Source: Solirubrobacter ginsenosidimutans
GTDB taxonomy: Bacteria > Actinomycetota > Thermoleophilia > Solirubrobacterales > Solirubrobacteraceae
NCBI RefSeq assembly: GCF_027587205.1
Contig: NZ_JAPDOD010000030.1
Span: 48,739-112,738, forward strand
Reading direction: 5' to 3'
Length of the DNA: 64,000 nucleotides
How positions within the stretch are numbered: the first letter of the stretch is position 1; each line of letters opens with the position of its first letter. Positions 37,295-45,785 of the stretch are shown one piece after another. The notes beneath the pieces are model-generated. The model was given only the letters and a program-made list of their open reading frames with translations. It searched no databases and had not been told where the DNA came from. Position numbers and translations under genes: made by a program.

Positions 37295-39132
37295 GGGGTC
37301 CTCACGGTCTCAGGGGTCTTCAGGAAGGTCCGTTGCGTGGCCTTGTGACGGTCGTAGACGGCTCGCGCGTCGCGGGTCGATGCGAGGGCGGCGACCTCGC
37401 TCACCGGCACGTCCCACCAGGCCTCAGAGGTTGGAGCCGGGACGAGCGGGTCGGTCTCCACGTGCACGACGGTTGTCACGTCGGACGCGCGCGCCTCGCG
37501 CAGCGCGGCCTCGAACTCGTCGACGCCATGCGCATAGAGCACTCGCGCTCCGAGGGCCGCCGCGTTCGCGCCGAGATCGACGGGCAGGACGTCGTCCGTG
37601 CCGCGGTAGCGATAGCGGGTGCCGAAGCGCTGCGAGCCGACCTCGTCCGAGAGCGCGCCGATCGAGGCGAAGCCGTGGTTCTGCACGAGGACGATGTTGA
37701 GCTTGATGCCCTCTTGGACGGCGGTCACGATCTCCTGGGCCATCATCAGGAACGAGCCGTCGCCGACCATGGCGAACACCTCGCGCTCCGGCGCGGCCAT
37801 CTTGACCCCGAGCGCCCCGGCGATCTCGTAACCCATGCACGAGAAGCCGTACTCGACGTGGTAGCCCTTCGGGTCCCGCGTGCGCCACAGCTTGTGCAGG
37901 TCGCCGGGCATCGAGCCGGCCGCGCACACGACGACGTCGCGCGGCTCGCTGACCCGGTTGACGACGCCGATGATCTCGCTCTGCGCGGGCAGCGGCGTGT
38001 GGCCGAGCGTGTAGGCCCGTTCGACGACGGCATCCCAGCCGTTGGGCGGCGTGTGAAAGCTCGTGCCGGCGAGCGCCTCCGTGAGCGCCTCGAGCCCGAG
38101 CCGTGCGTCGGCGACGAGCGCGAGTCCTGCCTGCTTGACCGCGTCGAGCGGCGCGACGTTGAGGTTGACGAAGCGCACGTCGGGGTGCTGGAAGATCGTC
38201 CGCGAGGCCGTCGTGAAGTCGCTGTAACGCGTGCCGACGCCGAGGATCACGTCCGCCTCTCGCGCTGCGGCGTTGGCCGCGGTGGTGCCGGTCGAGCCGA
38301 TGGCGCCGAGCGCCTGCGGATGGTCGTACGGCAGCGAGCCCTTGCCGGCCTGCGTCTCGGCGACGCCGATGCCGCTCGCCTCGGCGAGCGCCGCGAGCGC
38401 GTCCGTCGCTTCGGCGTAGATCGTGCCCCCGCCCGCAACGATCAGCGGCCGGTGCGCTCCCCGGATCAGCTCGGCGGCCTCGGCGAGCGACTCTGCGTCC
38501 GGTCGGGAACGGCGGACGCGCCACACGCGCCGCTCGAAGAAGTCCTCCGGCCAGTCGAAGGCCTCGGCCTGCACGTCCTGCGGCAAGGCCAGCACGACCG
38601 CGCCCGTCTCGACCGGATCGGTGAGCACGCGCATCGCGGCGAGCGCACTCGACAGGAGCTGCTCGGGCCGGTTGATGCGGTCGAAGAACCGTGCCACCGG
38701 GCGGAACACGTCGTTGACGGAGACGTCGAGCGAGCGCGGGTCCTCGAGTTCTTGCAGGAGCGGGCTCGCCGCCCGCGTCGCGAACTGGTCGGCGGGCAGC
38801 AGCAGGACCGGGAGGCGATTGATCGAGGCCAGCGCCGCGCCGGTGACCATGTTCGTCGCGCCGGGGCCGATGCTGCTGGAGCACGCGAGGGTCTGCAGCC
38901 GGTTGCGCATGCGCGCGTAGCCGACGGCGGCGTGCACCATCCCCTGTTCGTTGCGCGCGAGGTAGTAGGGCATCGCGTCGGGCTGCTCGAGCAGCGCCTG
39001 GCCGACACCGGCCACGTTGCCGTGCCCGAAGATGCCGAAGCACCCCGGGATCAAGCGCTGCTGCACGCCGTCGCGTTCGCTGTATTGGACCGACAGGAAG
39101 CGCACGAGCGCCTGTGCCACTGTGAGTCTCAT
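37291..39132 (-). CDS. iolD: 3D-(3,5/4)-trihydroxycyclohexane-1,2-dione hydrolase
   Basis: 613-residue thiamine-diphosphate enzyme. The Pyr domain starts LTVAQALVRFLSVQYSERDG and has FGIFGHGNVAGVGQAL; the ThDP motif MVGDGSFLMMAQE lies in the C-terminal domain. IolD opens the trihydroxycyclohexanedione ring to 5-deoxy-D-glucuronate. Start and stop overlap both neighbours (ATGA with iolB, GTGA with iolA), showing tight translational coupling. Confidence 0.95.
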   Translation of the reverse strand: MRLTVAQALVRFLSVQYSERDGVQQRLIPGCFGIFGHGNVAGVGQALLEQPDAMPYYLARNEQGMVHAAVGYARMRNRLQTLACSSSIGPGATNMVTGAALASINRLPVLLLPADQFATRAASPLLQELEDPRSLDVSVNDVFRPVARFFDRINRPEQLLSSALAAMRVLTDPVETGAVVLALPQDVQAEAFDWPEDFFERRVWRVRRSRPDAESLAEAAELIRGAHRPLIVAGGGTIYAEATDALAALAEASGIGVAETQAGKGSLPYDHPQALGAIGSTGTTAANAAAREADVILGVGTRYSDFTTASRTIFQHPDVRFVNLNVAPLDAVKQAGLALVADARLGLEALTEALAGTSFHTPPNGWDAVVERAYTLGHTPLPAQSEIIGVVNRVSEPRDVVVCAAGSMPGDLHKLWRTRDPKGYHVEYGFSCMGYEIAGALGVKMAAPEREVFAMVGDGSFLMMAQEIVTAVQEGIKLNIVLVQNHGFASIGALSDEVGSQRFGTRYRYRGTDDVLPVDLGANAAALGARVLYAHGVDEFEAALREARASDVTTVVHVETDPLVPAPTSEAWWDVPVSEVAALASTRDARAVYDRHKATQRTFLKTPETVRTP

Positions 39133-39863
39133 GGGTGCCTCCTCGCTGCCGTCATCGGTAGCCGCGGGTCGAGCTCCTGATCGGCCCAGGAGGCCCTGAT
39201 CCACGCGTGCTCGGGATCGTCGACGAAGTTCCACTCGCGGACCTCGCCGGCCATCACGTTCAGGTAGTAGAGGTCGTAGCCGGGTGCGGCCATCGACGGG
39301 CCGTGGTAGCCGCACGGCAGCTCGATCAGATCGCCCGAGCGGACCTCGGCCAGCAGGTCCATGCCGTCATAGACGCGCTGGTAGGCGAAGCCGCCGCCGG
39401 CGACCTCGTAGTAGTAGATCTCCTCGAGCTCGTCGTGGCGGTGCGGCGGATAGGAGCTCCAGTTGCCGTTCGGCGTCAGCACCTCGACGGCGATCAGCGC
39501 GTCACATTCGAACGCCTCGACCGCTGCGAAGTTGTTGACCTGGCGGCTTGCGTTGCCGGCGCCTCGTAGCTCGACGGGGACGTCCTCGGCTCCGACGTAG
39601 CGCGCCGGCAGTCGCCGGCCGGCCTTCGCCGCGGGCAGCGCGAAGCGGCCGCGGCCCTCGAGTTGCACGCGCGCGCCGATCGGTGCGTACGCGAAGTCAC
39701 TGACGGCCTCGAAGACGCTCGCGCGCCCCTGGAGCTCGAAGCGCTCGCCGTCGATCGTCACGCTGCAGGAGCCCGACAGCGGGAGCACGATCAGCTCGTC
39801 ACCCCCGGTGTCGAAGAAGTCGCTTCCGTCGAGCTCGACGATGCGCAGACGGGTGTGCTTCAT
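39129..39863 (-). CDS. iolB: 5-deoxy-glucuronate isomerase
   Basis: 244 residues, a bicupin KduI/IolB-family protein. Metal-binding cupin motif seen in PPHRHDELEEIYYYEV and the later GYHGPSMAAPGYDLYYLNVMAG, giving the His/Glu ligands of the family. It isomerises 5-deoxy-D-glucuronate to 5-dehydro-2-deoxy-D-gluconate, the substrate of IolC. Overlaps the Cgl0158 gene upstream and iolD downstream through ATGA junctions. Confidence 0.95.
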   Translation of the reverse strand: MKHTRLRIVELDGSDFFDTGGDELIVLPLSGSCSVTIDGERFELQGRASVFEAVSDFAYAPIGARVQLEGRGRFALPAAKAGRRLPARYVGAEDVPVELRGAGNASRQVNNFAAVEAFECDALIAVEVLTPNGNWSSYPPHRHDELEEIYYYEVAGGGFAYQRVYDGMDLLAEVRSGDLIELPCGYHGPSMAAPGYDLYYLNVMAGEVREWNFVDDPEHAWIRASWADQELDPRLPMTAARRHP

Positions 39864-40651
39864 GTCATCACCAATCCGGTCGCGACGTCGACCGCCGCGG
39901 CGACGTCGCCGTCCTGCGGATAGAGCAGCGACCGGCCGATCACGAGGCCGCGCACGGTCGGCAGCGCGAGCGCGCGATCCCAGGCTTCAAAGTCGGCGGG
40001 CCCGCCACCGCCCAGGATCAGCGCGGGAAGCGTGCTGGCCGCCATCACCCGCTCCATGTCCTCGACGACCGGCACCTTCAGCCACGTGTAGGCCGACGTC
40101 CTCCCGAGCGCCGACGCGACGCTGATCGCCTTCATCGCGCCCTCCGCCGACGTGTCGTTCCAGAACGGCTCGACGAGCGCCGTCAGGCGGCGCTGCGCGA
40201 GCTCTCCGACGGCACGTGCGCAGGCCTCGAGGGTCGGGGCCGTCAGCGCGTCGCCAGGGTCGAGTCGCAGCAGCATCTTGCCGCCCTCGAAGCCCGCGGC
40301 GGCGATCGCCGCCGCGTCGTAGGCGGTGAAGCGATCGTCGAGCGACCACGTCGCGCCGGCCAACCCGCCTCTGTTCATCGAGCCGAAGACGACCTTGTCG
40401 TCGAGTGCGCCCAGAAGGAGCAGGTCCTCGAGCACGTCGGGTGTGCCGAGCACGCCGTTGACGCCGGGCCGCGAGAGCGCCACCACCAGCCGGTCGAGCA
40501 GATCGGCGCGATCGCCGAGCAACATGCCGCGCCCCGGGTGGTCGGCCGCGATCACCATCAGGCGCTCAGGCCACGCGGGGCGCACCCGAGCGCTTGCGGC
40601 CTCCGCGATCGCCTCCGGCCGGCGCGCGCGGATCTCGGTCAGGTCAAGCAT
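39860..40651 (-). CDS. Cgl0158-type (beta/alpha)8 barrel protein, candidate DKGP aldolase
   Basis: 263 residues. Features: MVIAADHPGRGMLLG, FEGGKMLLRLDPGD with a possible Schiff-base Lys, LVEPFWND, TWLKVPVVEDMERVM, and phosphate-loop-like ALILGGGGPADFEAW. The sequence matches the Cgl0158 group found in actinobacterial inositol operons. No IolJ is present, and the gene sits between iolC and iolB. The best guess is that it cleaves 2-deoxy-5-keto-gluconate-6-phosphate to DHAP and malonate semialdehyde. That is inference from context and fold. It overlaps iolC by 8 bases. Confidence 0.82.
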   Translation of the reverse strand: MLDLTEIRARRPEAIAEAASARVRPAWPERLMVIAADHPGRGMLLGDRADLLDRLVVALSRPGVNGVLGTPDVLEDLLLLGALDDKVVFGSMNRGGLAGATWSLDDRFTAYDAAAIAAAGFEGGKMLLRLDPGDALTAPTLEACARAVGELAQRRLTALVEPFWNDTSAEGAMKAISVASALGRTSAYTWLKVPVVEDMERVMAASTLPALILGGGGPADFEAWDRALALPTVRGLVIGRSLLYPQDGDVAAAVDVATGLVMT

Positions 40652-41561
40652 GCGCGAGCATCCCCTCGACCTCGTCCTCGGTCGGCATCGCGTCGGCGCA
40701 GGCCAACCGCGACGCAACGAGCGCACCGGCGGCGTTGCAGAAGCGCATCGCGCGCTCGAGCGGCCAGTCGCCGAGCAGCGCATGACACAGCGCACCGCCA
40801 AAGGCGTCGCCGGCGCCGAGGCCGTTGACCACCTCGACGGGCACCGGTGGCACCTCCGCCCACTCCTCACCGCGGCGCGCCAGCACGCCCTTCGGGCCCT
40901 GCTTGACGACCGCGAGGTCCAGCGGTGTGGTGGCCGCGATGCGCGGGTCGCGCGAGCCGACCGCGGTCTCCCACTCGTCGAGGTTGCCGACCGCGACGTT
41001 GACGTAGGGCAACGCCTCCTGCACCCAGCGCCGAGCCTCCTCGCGCGAGTCCCAGAACATCGGCCGGTAGTCGAGGTCGAGCACCGTGATGCCACGCGCG
41101 GCACGCAGCGCCGCCAGCGTCGCGCTGCGCGAGGGTTCCTCGGACAGTCCGGTGACCGTCGCCCAGAAGACCTTGGCCCGCGCGATCGCGTCGTAGTCCA
41201 ACTCGTCGGCGGCGATCCGGAGGTCGGGCGCCGTCGGCTCGCGGTAGAAGTACAGCGGGAAGTCGTCGGGCGGGAAGATCTCGCAGAACGTCACCGGTGT
41301 CGGCAGCCCGTCCACCGGGGTCACCCAGCGATCGTCAACGCCGAAGCCCTGGAGCGCGTCGTGCAGGAACTCGCCGAACGGATCGCGACCCGTGCGCGTG
41401 ATCGTCGCCACCTTGCGGCCGTAGCGCGCCGCCGCCACGGCCACGTTGGTCGAGCTGCCGCCAAGATACTTGCCGAACGAGGACACCTCGCGCAACGAGA
41501 CGCCGATCTGCAACGGATAGACGTCCACGCCGATCCGGCCCATGGTCACCACGTCGAACAT
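40644..41561 (-). CDS. iolC: 5-dehydro-2-deoxygluconokinase
   Basis: 305-residue PfkB/ribokinase-family kinase: substrate motif GKYLGGSSTNVAVAAARYG and catalytic anion-hole motif VNGLGAGDAFGGAL with the base Asp. It phosphorylates 2-deoxy-5-keto-gluconate in inositol breakdown. Its ATG follows the previous gene's TGA with no gap. Unlike some proteobacterial IolC proteins it is not fused to a DUF2090 aldolase domain, which fits a separate aldolase next door. Confidence 0.93.
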   Translation of the reverse strand: MFDVVTMGRIGVDVYPLQIGVSLREVSSFGKYLGGSSTNVAVAAARYGRKVATITRTGRDPFGEFLHDALQGFGVDDRWVTPVDGLPTPVTFCEIFPPDDFPLYFYREPTAPDLRIAADELDYDAIARAKVFWATVTGLSEEPSRSATLAALRAARGITVLDLDYRPMFWDSREEARRWVQEALPYVNVAVGNLDEWETAVGSRDPRIAATTPLDLAVVKQGPKGVLARRGEEWAEVPPVPVEVVNGLGAGDAFGGALCHALLGDWPLERAMRFCNAAGALVASRLACADAMPTEDEVEGMLAHA

Positions 41562-42572
41562 TCAGGAGGCGACCGTGGTCGTCTGCGCGGCCTCGATGAG
41601 ATTGCGGGCGGCGAACTCGAGGCCCTCGATCTGACCGAACGACGCGTCTTCGTGCTCGATGTTCACCGCGTCGACCGTGGTGTGCTGCTCCAGGGCGCTC
41701 AGGAACGCGGTCCAGAAGCCCACGTCGTGGCCACGGCCGACGGCGACGAAGGACCAGCCGGGCACGGCCGGCCACCGAGTGACCGTGTAGTGGCCGCCCA
41801 GGCCTACCGGGTTCTCCTCGGCCGGGATCCATTCGAAGCGGTCGTCCAGGACGCCGTTGATCGCCGCGGTGTCGTGGATGAGCGTGTCCTTGGCGGCCGC
41901 GAAGAACACCAGTTCCCCGAGATCCTCGATCGCGGCGATGGGGTCGATGTGCTGCCAGAACAGATGGCTGGGATCCATCTCGGCGCCGACACGGTTGACG
42001 CCGCTGTCCGGCGTGGTCAGCTCGACGAGCCGCTTCATCGTGGCCGGGTTGAACACCAGGTTGTGCGGGTGCATCTCGACGGCGACGTCGACATCACTCT
42101 CGGCGGCCAGGATCTGGATCTCCTTCCAGAACGGCACCGCGACCTCGTTCCACTGGTAGTCGAGTGTCTCCTTGTAGACGCTGTCCCAGGGGATCACCGT
42201 CCAGGACGGACGGGTGCCACCGGCCTCGGCGGCAGGGAGGCCGGACATCGTGATCACCGTCTTGATCCCGAGCAGGCCGGCGAGCTTGATCGTGCGCTTG
42301 AGGTCGTCGCCGTGATGCACCTCCGGGTCGGGGTGCAGCGGGTTGCCGTTGCAGTTGAGTGCCGTCAGCTCGATGCCGTACTCGTCGAACGTCGCCAGGT
42401 ACGTCTCGCGGGCCTCAGCGCTCACGAGGAGCTCGTCGACGGGGATGTGCTGCGTGCCGATGAAGCCGCCGGCGTTGATCTCCGCGCTGTTCAGGCCGAG
42501 GTCGCGCAGGATCGCCAGCGCCTCCTCGAGCGTCTTGTCGTGCAGGCAGGCGGTATAGGCACCGAGTTTCAT
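41562..42572 (-). CDS. Sugar phosphate isomerase/epimerase-family TIM barrel, candidate inosose-processing enzyme
   Basis: 336 residues. Family signs: MKLGAYTACLHDKTLEEALAIL, GLNSAEINAGGF, VEMHPHNLVFNP, VGAEMDPSHLFWQHIDP and a C-terminal WSFVAVGRGHD. Conserved Glu, His and Asp positions suit a divalent-metal site. It is not a standard IolE (no GINPIGW-type start), yet no other inosose dehydratase is present, so it may fill that step or epimerise inososes. AAGGA overlaps the upstream TAA, seven bases before the ATG. Confidence 0.83.
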   Translation of the reverse strand: MKLGAYTACLHDKTLEEALAILRDLGLNSAEINAGGFIGTQHIPVDELLVSAEARETYLATFDEYGIELTALNCNGNPLHPDPEVHHGDDLKRTIKLAGLLGIKTVITMSGLPAAEAGGTRPSWTVIPWDSVYKETLDYQWNEVAVPFWKEIQILAAESDVDVAVEMHPHNLVFNPATMKRLVELTTPDSGVNRVGAEMDPSHLFWQHIDPIAAIEDLGELVFFAAAKDTLIHDTAAINGVLDDRFEWIPAEENPVGLGGHYTVTRWPAVPGWSFVAVGRGHDVGFWTAFLSALEQHTTVDAVNIEHEDASFGQIEGLEFAARNLIEAAQTTTVAS

Positions 42573-42582
42573 AATGCGTTCC

Positions 42583-43785
42583 TTACGGGGTCGTGGAGGT
42601 GAGCGAGGACGCGATGGGGACTGCCTGCCCGTCATTGAGCGCCGACCGGGTGACCGCCGCGAGGATCTCCATGTTGTGGAGGCCGTGGGCGAGGGACGGC
42701 ACGGGAGCGAGCTTGCCGAGCCCGGCGACCTGGTCGAGGAAGGCGCGCGCCTGCCAGACGAACAGGTCGTTCTGACCGTGTCCGACGGACGGGAAGTCCA
42801 TCGCGATGCCCTGCTCGATGCCGGGATGCTGCGGGCCGATCAGGACGGAGCGGTAGCCGTTGGTCTTCCCGTCCGGACCGTGATCGGCAAACGTGAATTC
42901 CCCGGGCCGGTTGAGATCGAAGGCGGCGGCGCCGTCAGCCGCGTATACCTCGAAGCCGAGTCCGTTCGGAAGGCCGTGCGAGATGCGGCTGATGGAGAAG
43001 GTGCCGACAGCGCCGGATTCGAACATCGCGGTGAACGTGGCGATGTCCTCGTTGTCCACCGGCTCCTTGGCGTCTCCGATCGCCCCCGCAGCGTGTCCCA
43101 CGACGGCGCCCAGCGGCACCGGGCGTTCGACGGTGAACGTCTGGAACACCGCGCCACTGACCGCGGCGATCGGGCCGCAGAGGTACTCCCCCAGGTCGAT
43201 CATGTGGCTGCCGATGTCCGCCAGCGCCCCGCTGCCCGGCCCACCGCGATAGCGCCAGCTCATCGGGTTGTCCGGATTCTGGGCGTAGTCGCACCAGTAG
43301 TGGCCGTTGAAGTGGCGCACTTCCCCGATCGCGTTGCTGTGCAGCTGCTCACGGATCGCGTTGATCCCCGGCATCCTCCGGAAGCTGAAGCCGACGCCGG
43401 ACTCGGTGTCGGCCGCCTCCGCGGCGGCGACCATCGCCGCCGCGTCCTCGACGGATGGGGCGAGGGGTTTCTCGCAGAGCACGTGCTTGCCGGCGGCGAG
43501 CAACGCCTCGACGACCGGTCTGTGCAACTCGTTGGCGATGGCCACTGAGACGACGTCGATGTCGTCGGCCTCGACGATGGCCTCCCAGGAGGTCTCCGGC
43601 CGGGAGTAGTCGAAGCGACGAGCCGCGTCGACCGCGAACGGCTCATAGGCGTCGGCCACGGCGACGAGCCGAATCCTCGGGAGATCGAGGTCGTACAGCT
43701 GGCTTGCGACGCGATAGCCGGCTGCGTGGGCACGCCCCACCATGCCGGCGCCGATGACGGCGACGCCGATCGAATTCTCAGTCAC
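42583..43785 (-). CDS. Gfo/Idh/MocA-family oxidoreductase, probable inositol dehydrogenase
   Basis: 400 residues. N-terminal Rossmann VAVIGAGMVGRAHAAGY, cofactor-side motif HVLCEKPLAPS with the family EKP, and substrate-domain HYWCDYAQNP and GALADIGSHMIDLGEYL with the catalytic Asp/His. NAD(P)-dependent oxidation of myo- or scyllo-inositol to an inosose is the expected first step of this operon. The exact stereoisomer is not readable. GTG start. Longer than B. subtilis IolG (about 344), so an IolX/IolW-type specificity is possible. Confidence 0.88.
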   Translation of the reverse strand: MTENSIGVAVIGAGMVGRAHAAGYRVASQLYDLDLPRIRLVAVADAYEPFAVDAARRFDYSRPETSWEAIVEADDIDVVSVAIANELHRPVVEALLAAGKHVLCEKPLAPSVEDAAAMVAAAEAADTESGVGFSFRRMPGINAIREQLHSNAIGEVRHFNGHYWCDYAQNPDNPMSWRYRGGPGSGALADIGSHMIDLGEYLCGPIAAVSGAVFQTFTVERPVPLGAVVGHAAGAIGDAKEPVDNEDIATFTAMFESGAVGTFSISRISHGLPNGLGFEVYAADGAAAFDLNRPGEFTFADHGPDGKTNGYRSVLIGPQHPGIEQGIAMDFPSVGHGQNDLFVWQARAFLDQVAGLGKLAPVPSLAHGLHNMEILAAVTRSALNDGQAVPIASSLTSTTP

Positions 43786-43800
43786 AGTCTGATCCCAGGG

Positions 43801-44643
43801 CTAGGCGGTTGACTTGTTGGCCGGGAGGTCGCCTGGGGCCGGCACGTGCCCGTCGTGCGTGCGCTGGTATTCCTCGATCTCGGCCTCGAGCTCCGCCATC
43901 GCCTCGCCACCGGCCATCAGGTCGGTGATCTGCTCGCGGGTGCGCTCGCCCTTGCGGAAGTCGTCGGCGATCACTCCGCGGATCAGGACGGCGAAGTGGT
44001 CGCCCACAGTCATCGCGTGCGTGACGTTGTGCGTGACCAGGATGACCGCCACGCCCTTCTGCCGCGCCTGCATGATGATGCGGAGAACGTGCGCGGCCTC
44101 CTTGACCCCCAGCGCCGCGGTCGGCTCGTCGAGGATCAGGACGTTGGCACCGAAGTACACGGCGCGGCCGATCGCGAGCGCCTGCCGTTCGCCGCCCGAC
44201 AGCCCGCCCACCAGGCGGCTGCCCTCGGTGATGCGCGTGATGCCCAGGCTCTGCATCTCGCGCACGGCCACTTCGCCGGCGAAACGCGTGTCGAGCCGCT
44301 TGAAGGGGCCCCAACCCTTGAGGGGCTCCGCGCCCACGAAGAAGGAGCGCCCGATCGTCATCAGCGGGAAGGTTCCGCCGAACTGGTGCACGGTGGCGAT
44401 GCCCACCTCACTGGCGTCTCGGGGTGACTTGAAGACCGTGGGTTCCCCGTTGACCTCGACCTGCCCCGACGTGGGCTCATGAAAGCCCGAGAGGACTTTG
44501 ATCACCGTGGACTTACCGGCACCGTTGTCGCCGAGCAGGCACAGGACTTCGCCTGGGAACACCTCGAGGTTGATGTCCGTCAAGACGTCCGTGGTGCCGA
44601 ACGACTTGTTGATGTCGATCAGTTTGAGCAAAGGCTGAGTCAT
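43801..44643 (-). CDS. Sugar ABC transporter ATP-binding protein (CUT2/FrcA type)
   Basis: 280 residues, a single ATPase domain. Walker A LLGDNGAGKST, Q-loop ATVHQFGGTFPL, signature LVGGLSGGERQALAI, Walker B NVLILDEPTAALG, switch VTHNVTH. Most CUT2 ATPases (such as RbsA) are two fused domains; a single-domain form is known for the fructose FrcA group. It energises uptake through the permease encoded just upstream, overlapping by ATGA. Cargo is inferred to be an inositol. Confidence 0.92.
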   Translation of the reverse strand: MTQPLLKLIDINKSFGTTDVLTDINLEVFPGEVLCLLGDNGAGKSTVIKVLSGFHEPTSGQVEVNGEPTVFKSPRDASEVGIATVHQFGGTFPLMTIGRSFFVGAEPLKGWGPFKRLDTRFAGEVAVREMQSLGITRITEGSRLVGGLSGGERQALAIGRAVYFGANVLILDEPTAALGVKEAAHVLRIIMQARQKGVAVILVTHNVTHAMTVGDHFAVLIRGVIADDFRKGERTREQITDLMAGGEAMAELEAEIEEYQRTHDGHVPAPGDLPANKSTA

Positions 44644-45719
44644 GACGTTGAGGCCTTCTTCTTGCGCGGTCCATACGACAGTGCCATTCGGCGGAAGGTG
44701 TTGTTCATCATCACGGCGATCAGCAGGAGAACGCCGAGGAACAGGTTGGCCAGGTCGGGGTTCCACCCCGTGTAGTAGATCCCCTGGCCGACGATCGCGA
44801 ACGTCAGTGTGCCGAGCATGACGCCCACGACTGAGCCGTAGCCACCTGTCAGCAACACGCCACCGATGACCACGGCGATGATCGAGTTGAACACAAATGC
44901 CTGGCCGTTGGCGACCTGCGCGCTGTTGTAGATGATCGTCTGGATGATCCCGACGAGGGAAGCCCCGAACGCGCTCGCCATGAACAGACCGATCTTGACC
45001 CGGTCGGTTGGGATGCCGGTCGCGCGTGCGCTTTGCAGATCACCGCCGACCGCGAAGATCCAGTTGCCGAAGCGCGACACGTGCAGGATCCAACCGACAA
45101 CCACGATGACGCCGATCCACCAGAAGATCGCGACTTCGAAGTCGCCGTTCACGTAGCTGCCGAACACGGTCTTCGCCCAGGACTCCGGCGCGATCTCGAC
45201 GCTGGTCGACCCGGTCAACGCTCGAGTCAGCCATAGAGCGAGGCCGGAGAGAGCGAAGTTGGTCGCCAGCGTCACCACGAAGGATGGAACCTTCGAGCGG
45301 GTGACGATCAACCCGTTGATGAATCCGACCACGAGCCCGAGCCCGAGCGCGATCAGAATCCCGACGATGATCGGGTTGCCCCAATACCCTGAGACGATCG
45401 CGAGTGTCATCGAGCTGGCGGCGAGCACCGAACCGACGGACAGGTCGAGCTCGCCGGCGATCATCAGCAGCCCGACCGGGAGTGCGATGATGCCGAGCTC
45501 CGCGGCGGGATTGAGCCACGTCGCGGTGCCCTTGGTGGCGGTGAACGCACCACCGGCGAACACCGCGAAGAAGATGTAGATACTGACAGTGGCAATCAGT
45601 GCCCCCGCCTCGGGGCGCCGCATGATGCTACTCAGCGATTGACGCTGATTCACCCGCGGCGCGCTGACGCCCTTCTCGCTCGTGGGCCTTGTCGCTTGGA
45701 CGGCCATGAATCTCTTCAC
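44640..45719 (-). CDS. Sugar ABC transporter permease (CUT2)
   Basis: 359 residues with about ten hydrophobic segments and the CUT2 signatures AGELDLSVGSVLAASSM and AVVIGGVLLTGGYGSVVGVMLG. A soluble N-terminal 45 residues precede the first helix. Start: GTG 45719 has AGGAG three bases upstream; ATG 45707 is an alternative. It is followed directly by the ATPase gene. A stem-loop separates it from the binding-protein gene. Confidence 0.9.
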   Translation of the reverse strand: MKRFMAVQATRPTSEKGVSAPRVNQRQSLSSIMRRPEAGALIATVSIYIFFAVFAGGAFTATKGTATWLNPAAELGIIALPVGLLMIAGELDLSVGSVLAASSMTLAIVSGYWGNPIIVGILIALGLGLVVGFINGLIVTRSKVPSFVVTLATNFALSGLALWLTRALTGSTSVEIAPESWAKTVFGSYVNGDFEVAIFWWIGVIVVVGWILHVSRFGNWIFAVGGDLQSARATGIPTDRVKIGLFMASAFGASLVGIIQTIIYNSAQVANGQAFVFNSIIAVVIGGVLLTGGYGSVVGVMLGTLTFAIVGQGIYYTGWNPDLANLFLGVLLLIAVMMNNTFRRMALSYGPRKKKASTS

Positions 45720-45740
45720 TCTCTCCTAGAATTCTCTGTT

Positions 45741-45776
45741 GAGTGGTGACTGCCGTAAACCGGCGGTCTCGCACTC
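45741..45776 (-). other. Intercistronic stem-loop between binding protein and permease genes
   Basis: Inner stem GACTGCCG/CGGCGGTC (45748-45755 with 45761-45768, one G-T pair) and outer GAGTG/CACTC (45741-45745 with 45772-45776). The position just after the binding-protein stop fits a partial terminator or an RNA stabiliser that raises binding-protein yield over the membrane components. Confidence 0.5.
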
Positions 45777-45785
45777 ACCATTCGC

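Noticed and set aside
35168..37348. 726-codon plus-strand frame across iolH and iolA
   Set aside because: Antisense of well-supported genes; the translation is dominated by Val, Arg, Asp and His with no domain.
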